From positions 4,526,001 to 4,590,000 of the forward strand of contig OZ199838.1 in NCBI GenBank assembly GCA_964304625.1: a DNA stretch of 64,000 nt. Reading direction: 5' to 3'. Shown here piece after piece: positions 59,401 through 64,000 of this stretch; position 1 is the stretch's first letter, and each line of letters starts with the position of its first letter. The position numbers and the translations under genes are program-made. The notes under the pieces are model-generated. The model was given only the letters and a program-made list of their open reading frames with translations, had not been told where the DNA came from and did not search any database. The DNA comes from Kudoa neothunni (Eukaryota > Cnidaria).

Positions 59401-62400
59401 AACTTTGATGCAAAAAAACAATGGAAAAAATTAGGATGTTTCATTCGAGCATATTTTCAACTAACCAAAATGAAATATGACAATTCCACGCGTATTTTAT
59501 TTAAGGAAGTCTTATGATAAATTTTTGGGGGTTCAATAGCGGATGAACACCAGGGTTTTGTCAAGACTATTACTCAGAAAAGCTCATTGAAGTAAGATAT
59601 TTTGGTTCTTATAGAAAATTAATATATTTTTTAGAAATAGCGAAACGATTGATGATGAGGTAAATTAAAAATTGTGCTTATTCTACTATAATCTTGACTA
59701 TAACTTAATTAAATTTTTAACGGACTATAAATTAAAAATTATCAATCCCGTGCTTCTGTAATATAAAAAACTTTGATTGTGTAATTATTTAAAAAAGAAC
59801 AATTTTTAACAAGTTTGATTTCGTGGATTTGAGAGTAATCGATTTTTATTAAGGTCATAAGAAATGAGTCCTCTAATGCGTGTGTTTCTAGTCGAGGCTC
59901 ATCTAAATTCACGGTTCTGTCGTCATTTCAAGTGATTGCAATAACTGCATTATTATTGTAATCTTTTCGATAGGAATCTTTGAATAAATTGTTGACTGTG
60001 TTGAACGAATGTGAATCTTGTTATATTTATTGTGTACGCTCAAACAAAACCAAAGAAGAATTTGTTTTGGATGCATCCTATTTCGCTATCCAACTCGAAT
60101 ACAGTGGAATATTTAAAGGATTGAATTTTTTGAAGAACACCTTTCAAAATGTTTTCGACTTTAACGTGATTGTTATTTTTTGTTTATATTTCTAGAAAAT
60201 TTTTTAGGATTTTATCGAACGGTTTCCCCTTTTTGTTATCGACCCTTCCGAACCTATCAAGGCCGTCGCCGACCTCAACAGGGTGTTTGGTTTTTATAAG
60301 TTTGAACCGAAAACCTATTTTGTAGGAAAAACAAAGGTATATTTCTCTCTTTTTAGAATAAAGTTGAACAGGCGCCAATATTGACATCTGTCAATGATTT
60401 CATTGGACATTTGGGGGCATTTTAATAAGGGTGTTTGATAATATAAAATGCTATATGTGTTAACATGTATAAATGTTTCTGTTATGTTTTAGGTGTTCGT
60501 AATGGATTCTGCTATTAAAAAAATGGTTGAAATCAATATGAATTGGTATACCAAGGCTGTACATCTAATAGAATCATGGTGGGAAACCTACAGCGAAAGT
60601 CGAAAGTTTAAGGCCATCATAGAAAACACCATTATTCTGCAGGTTATTAGAACTTTTTTCAAATGCAATCATTTTCACCGCCATACTTTAGAAGGTAAAT
60701 TCTTGTTTACACATAAACAACGAAAAGACACAAACACCATCCGCTGAAATCGATGAGCAAAGCACCGAAAATATAGTAGGATCACCGGATAGGCTTGATA
60801 GATCACAAGAACGATTGGTTTCATTTCTTTCGCCAGAAGCTATTACTCCTCAAATTAAAGAAGCCTTCAAAAAAGTCATGTACAACGAATCCCGGGATGA
60901 GAATAAGCGCTCAGCAGCTGACACCTCAACTAGGTAAATGTATTGCTTTTGGATATATCAACAAACTCTTTAATTATAGAACTTTTGTTCCATCTTCCGA
61001 AACTATTACACAATATCACTCTCTTAATGTTGACCTTGAAAACTCAGACGATAGTTGCGAATGCCGTAAATTCTCACTCAATTAAAAATATATAAACCTC
61101 AAAATTTATTGTTATTTTTTAGGCTTAGATGAAATCAACACAAAATTATCCTCGTCCAAAAGTTGCATTATTGACGTGGACAAATTAATTTGTGAAAGTG
61201 ATAGTGTTGATGATGTAAATTATTCCAAACCGGAGAAGGGAAAATTTGGTACTATAAGAAGTCAATATGATTCCCCATTAACAACAGATAATGCTTCCAA
61301 GGGTGATTACAATAGTGGAACCGTTAACAAATCATTCCGAAGTATTTTAAACTACAAGAAAAAAGCCAAAGGTAAAGTTTTTCTATCTGATCTGTAAAAT
61401 AACTTTTCCTGCATAGCTAAGGGCAAAACCAAACACGAGAGAGATAAATACAACATAGCCTCAAGTTTAGCAACTGCCGGCAGAAAGAAGAAATCAATTA
61501 AATCAATGAAGAGTGAACATTCATACAACCGGGAAAGTTTAACTATTACCTCCTCCCAAACTCAGGATAAAAATCGGGAAATCATTGCTTCAGATCACGA
61601 AAATTTTTACGTTTTTATAAAATACATCCAAAAATATGTAAATTTTTATTTACTATTTCCAAATTACATACCATAATGAAATATACTTTACTAAAAAAAT
61701 ATTGCACATGGATTTTTAATTTAGAACGCTATTAAAATATTGGAAACAATTTTTTAGATGTTATTCCTTCTAGAATATTATATTTTGTAATCTAACTTTA
61801 AATTCATAAAACATTACAAATATTGATTTTATTATTGTTAATAAATGTTTATATCGAAGGCTTTCGCCAGCCAGGCCGGGACCACATTCAACTCTCCCAA
61901 AGATAATTTATTGTCAGTATTTTTTACATCACTGCAACGTTTCACGTCTGTCAATCATGCTATATTTGTCAATGCCTTTCGAGTAACCCTAAAATATCCC
62001 GCCACTTTGTTACAACTGAATGACTTGATTTAGTTTTCAGAGCCCATTTACATGACCGAAAGCGAAGCATCTAAATCATTCGAAGATATTCTCTCCAAAA
62101 CTATAGCCGAACAGCAGTCTGAATTTCCCGTACATATAGGCACAAATTCATTCTCTGGGTTACTAAAATTGTATAAAAATGCGCCCAAAAATGAAATCAC
62201 CCAACTAAAGGTAAAAAAATAATTCTGTACTACTGTATGATGAATTCATTGTAGAAAGACTTCAAAAGAGTTAAAGATAGTTTCGACCTCAGCAAATCAA
62301 ATATTGTATACTTTGAAATTTCTATAGTAGGTACTAATTTATGATTGCTTTTATAAAATAGACCAGCGAAGGCCATATGATGAATTGCTCTAATCCCTTT

Positions 62401-63279
62401 CCTGGAACCAATTTCTGCGAGGTGTGCAATAACCTTGTTTGGGATGATTCCTACACTTGTGATAGTACGGACAAATATATTAGCGGTTAGAAAACAGCGA
62501 AATTTGTAATTTTTTTTATTTAGATTGTCATGTTGTTTGTCACAAAAGATGTATTGTCAAGTTGAGTGGTTTGTGCTCACTAACTTCTGATTCCATCAAC
62601 AACAATAAGGTAGCTCAGACAAACAAATAGTGATCTAAGCATGATTTAGTTTTTCCAAGTTGAAATCAGCTCGTTGTTTTCGCCGAAAAATTCTATACCA
62701 GAAAAATTGGTTTCAATGTTGCAAGAAATTGAGAAAAGATGTCTTAACACTGAAGGGATTTACAGACGACCCTGTAACATGGAAAAACTCAATCAAAGCA
62801 GAACAATTATAGACAAGAATCAACATGAAGCGATTGATTTTGGCATTTTTGAACCATTGGTTCTTTCGTCACTGGTCAAGCTATTTTTTCGTCAACTACC
62901 GTCGCCATTGTTTTCACGTATAATCTCGCTCGAACTAACCAAAGCTGGAGACATTGCTGACGACATTGAAGCACTTCAACGAATTCACCAGATTCTTTCC
63001 AAAGTCTCCAAACCTAACTATTTCGTACTGGAGCGTCTACTTGCTCATTTGGCCGCAATTGCTGAAAATGAACAGGTCAACAAAATGACCTCATATAATC
63101 TTGCCATAATTTTTGCACCTTGTCTCTTCGATTTTGAAAATACCGCAAGCATTGCCCAGTTAAAGTTGTTGGATAATCAACGAAGGTTTTCAACATCATA
63201 ATGATTCTAGTTATGATTCCAATGTAGAGTTATTCAACTTCTGATTGATACATTGGGGAAAAATTTACTTCGAATCTGA
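56463..63279 (+). CDS. Unconventional myosin IX (motor, IQ, C1, RhoGAP)
   Basis: Exons include 56463-57674, 57741-58001, 58049-58276, 58349-58414, 58500-58568, 58650-58829, 58872-59175, 59259-59349, 59399-59508, 59974-60165, 60208-60336, 60493-60694, ~60780-60933, 60980-61065, 61123-61371, 61417-61637, 61860-61982, 62043-62210, 62255-62326, 62362-62464, 62524-62609, 62650-63185 and 63228-63279; nearly all join in phase. Motor: LNPFRYLPIYNP, P-loop GISGSGKT (residues 363-370), switch I NDNASRFG, switch II DIFGFE, FEQFCINYANE. IQ-like IESWWETYSESRKF, then IRTFFKCNHFHR. C1 zinc finger: GHMM, CEVC, CDNCHVVCHKRC. RhoGAP: IPEKL, TEGIYR (arginine finger), NKMTSYNLAIIFAPCLF. Class IX myosins are actin motors that switch off Rho. 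At about 1630 residues it is shorter than vertebrate forms. One extra base at 58989 shifts frame inside the seventh exon. The ATG follows an in-frame stop at 56394. Confidence 0.88.
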
Positions 63280-63384
63280 TCAGTTACAATGAAATTCTTG
63301 AAAATGTATAATTCAATTCTCTGCAGTATCATTATCTATTTTTTAGATCTAGCCTTAGTCACTTTTTGCATTTTTAGATGTATT

Positions 63385-63390
63385 AATAAA
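63385..63390 (+). terminator. Candidate poly(A) signal of myosin IX
   Basis: AATAAA lies 106 nt after the myosin stop codon, in an otherwise featureless AT-rich tail. Confidence 0.45.
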
Positions 63391-64000
63391 TCTAACAAAA
63401 TTGTATCAAAAATCCTAACAGAACCGTAGATTTTTTTAAAATTTGATTTTCTACTGTTTAATACTAATTCATTTTTTTTCTTCCTTTTATTCAATCTCTA
63501 TGATAGGACTTCCCAACTGGGTGTCCCAAACCCATACGGCCAAGCATGCCTCGTACGTAAGTAATGATTCATCGTAATCGGAATCTCTCTTGAACGTATA
63601 TCATGTGCGATTTGTGCTCAATCGAAGCTGAAATGAATGCGATAAACAATAATCATTTGATGAACCTTACTGAAAATTAATTTTCCTTTGTAATCTATTA
63701 TTTTTCTATTAATTAATCTGTGATATAAAAATTATTATTCATTTTGGTCTTCATTTGTAAAAATTTTTTGTTTACATTTTAAATCTGACATAAAAAATAT
63801 TATTTTTTTAAAAGGACAAAAAAATTATAATTTCTATTATTTTAAATCAGCTATAAGCCAAAAAAAGAAATATATTTAAATTAGAGTCAAAATTGAGTTT
63901 ATTAAAATGTTTGTTGAGTTATTTTTTATTTTATACTTAAAGATAAAATCAACATGCACTCAAAAAATTATATAAACTAGAGCTTTGAATTCAACATTGA
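63391..64000. other. AT-rich sequence to the window end
   Basis: No gene or repeat was recognised in the last 0.6 kb. Confidence 0.5.

Noticed and set aside
1-64000. Retroviral, LTR, Polinton-like or CRISPR elements
   Set aside because: No reverse transcriptase, integrase, capsid or envelope-like frame, long terminal repeats or regularly spaced repeats were recognised.

Overview
The window is AT-rich nuclear DNA from a eukaryote, most likely a fast-evolving animal. Three things support this. Genes are split by GT-AG introns, most of them only about 42-60 nt long. The recognisable host genes are animal-type: a PPP1R37-like leucine-rich-repeat protein, a CASK-like membrane-associated guanylate kinase, an eIF4A helicase and a class IX myosin with a RhoGAP tail. 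All are strongly diverged from textbook sequences. The exact lineage cannot be read from this window; a reduced or parasitic animal lineage is an inference only.

Host gene layout: 1-1253 (+) is the 3' part of the PPP1R37-like gene. 13295-16226 (-) is the CASK-like gene, which has a kinase-like domain, then PDZ, then a weak SH3-like segment and a guanylate-kinase-like domain, with no L27 repeats between kinase and PDZ. 27120-28596 (+) is a complete DEAD-box eIF4A gene in five exons. 35811-36240 (+) is probably the 3' part of a uS15-type (mitochondrial) ribosomal protein. 41935-43550 (-) is a clean multi-exon gene of unknown function, with an unassigned 159-codon reading frame just upstream at 43960-44439. 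56463-63279 (+) is a nearly whole myosin IX gene (motor, IQ, C1, RhoGAP), with one frame break in the motor region.

The space between genes is dominated by cut-and-paste DNA transposons and tRNA-derived SINEs, and little else is visible there. I recognise piggyBac derivatives (8.2, 17.8, 21.2, 25.1 and 49.7 kb), hAT elements (2.8, about 11-12, 21.8, 40.1 and 49.1 kb), Mutator-like elements (43.2, 44.7 and 48.4 kb), two Merlin/ISXO2-type elements (19.4 and 31.7 kb) and two pogo/Tigger elements (29.1 and 38.7 kb). Four SINE copies (1.6, 9.9, 18.5 and 34.2 kb) share one 3' body but carry two different tRNA-like heads. Several elements are nested; the clearest case is a piggyBac inside a hAT inside a Mutator-like element at 48.4-53.0 kb. 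I saw no rRNA, no CRISPR array, and no retrovirus-like, LTR or Polinton element.

The host genes show no operon-like or pathway link. CASK, myosin IX (through RhoGAP) and the PP1-regulator-like protein are all cell-architecture or signalling proteins, but nothing in the sequence shows that they are functionally grouped. Exon borders were assigned by hand from splice signals, reading phase and family resemblance; no alignment or database search was run.
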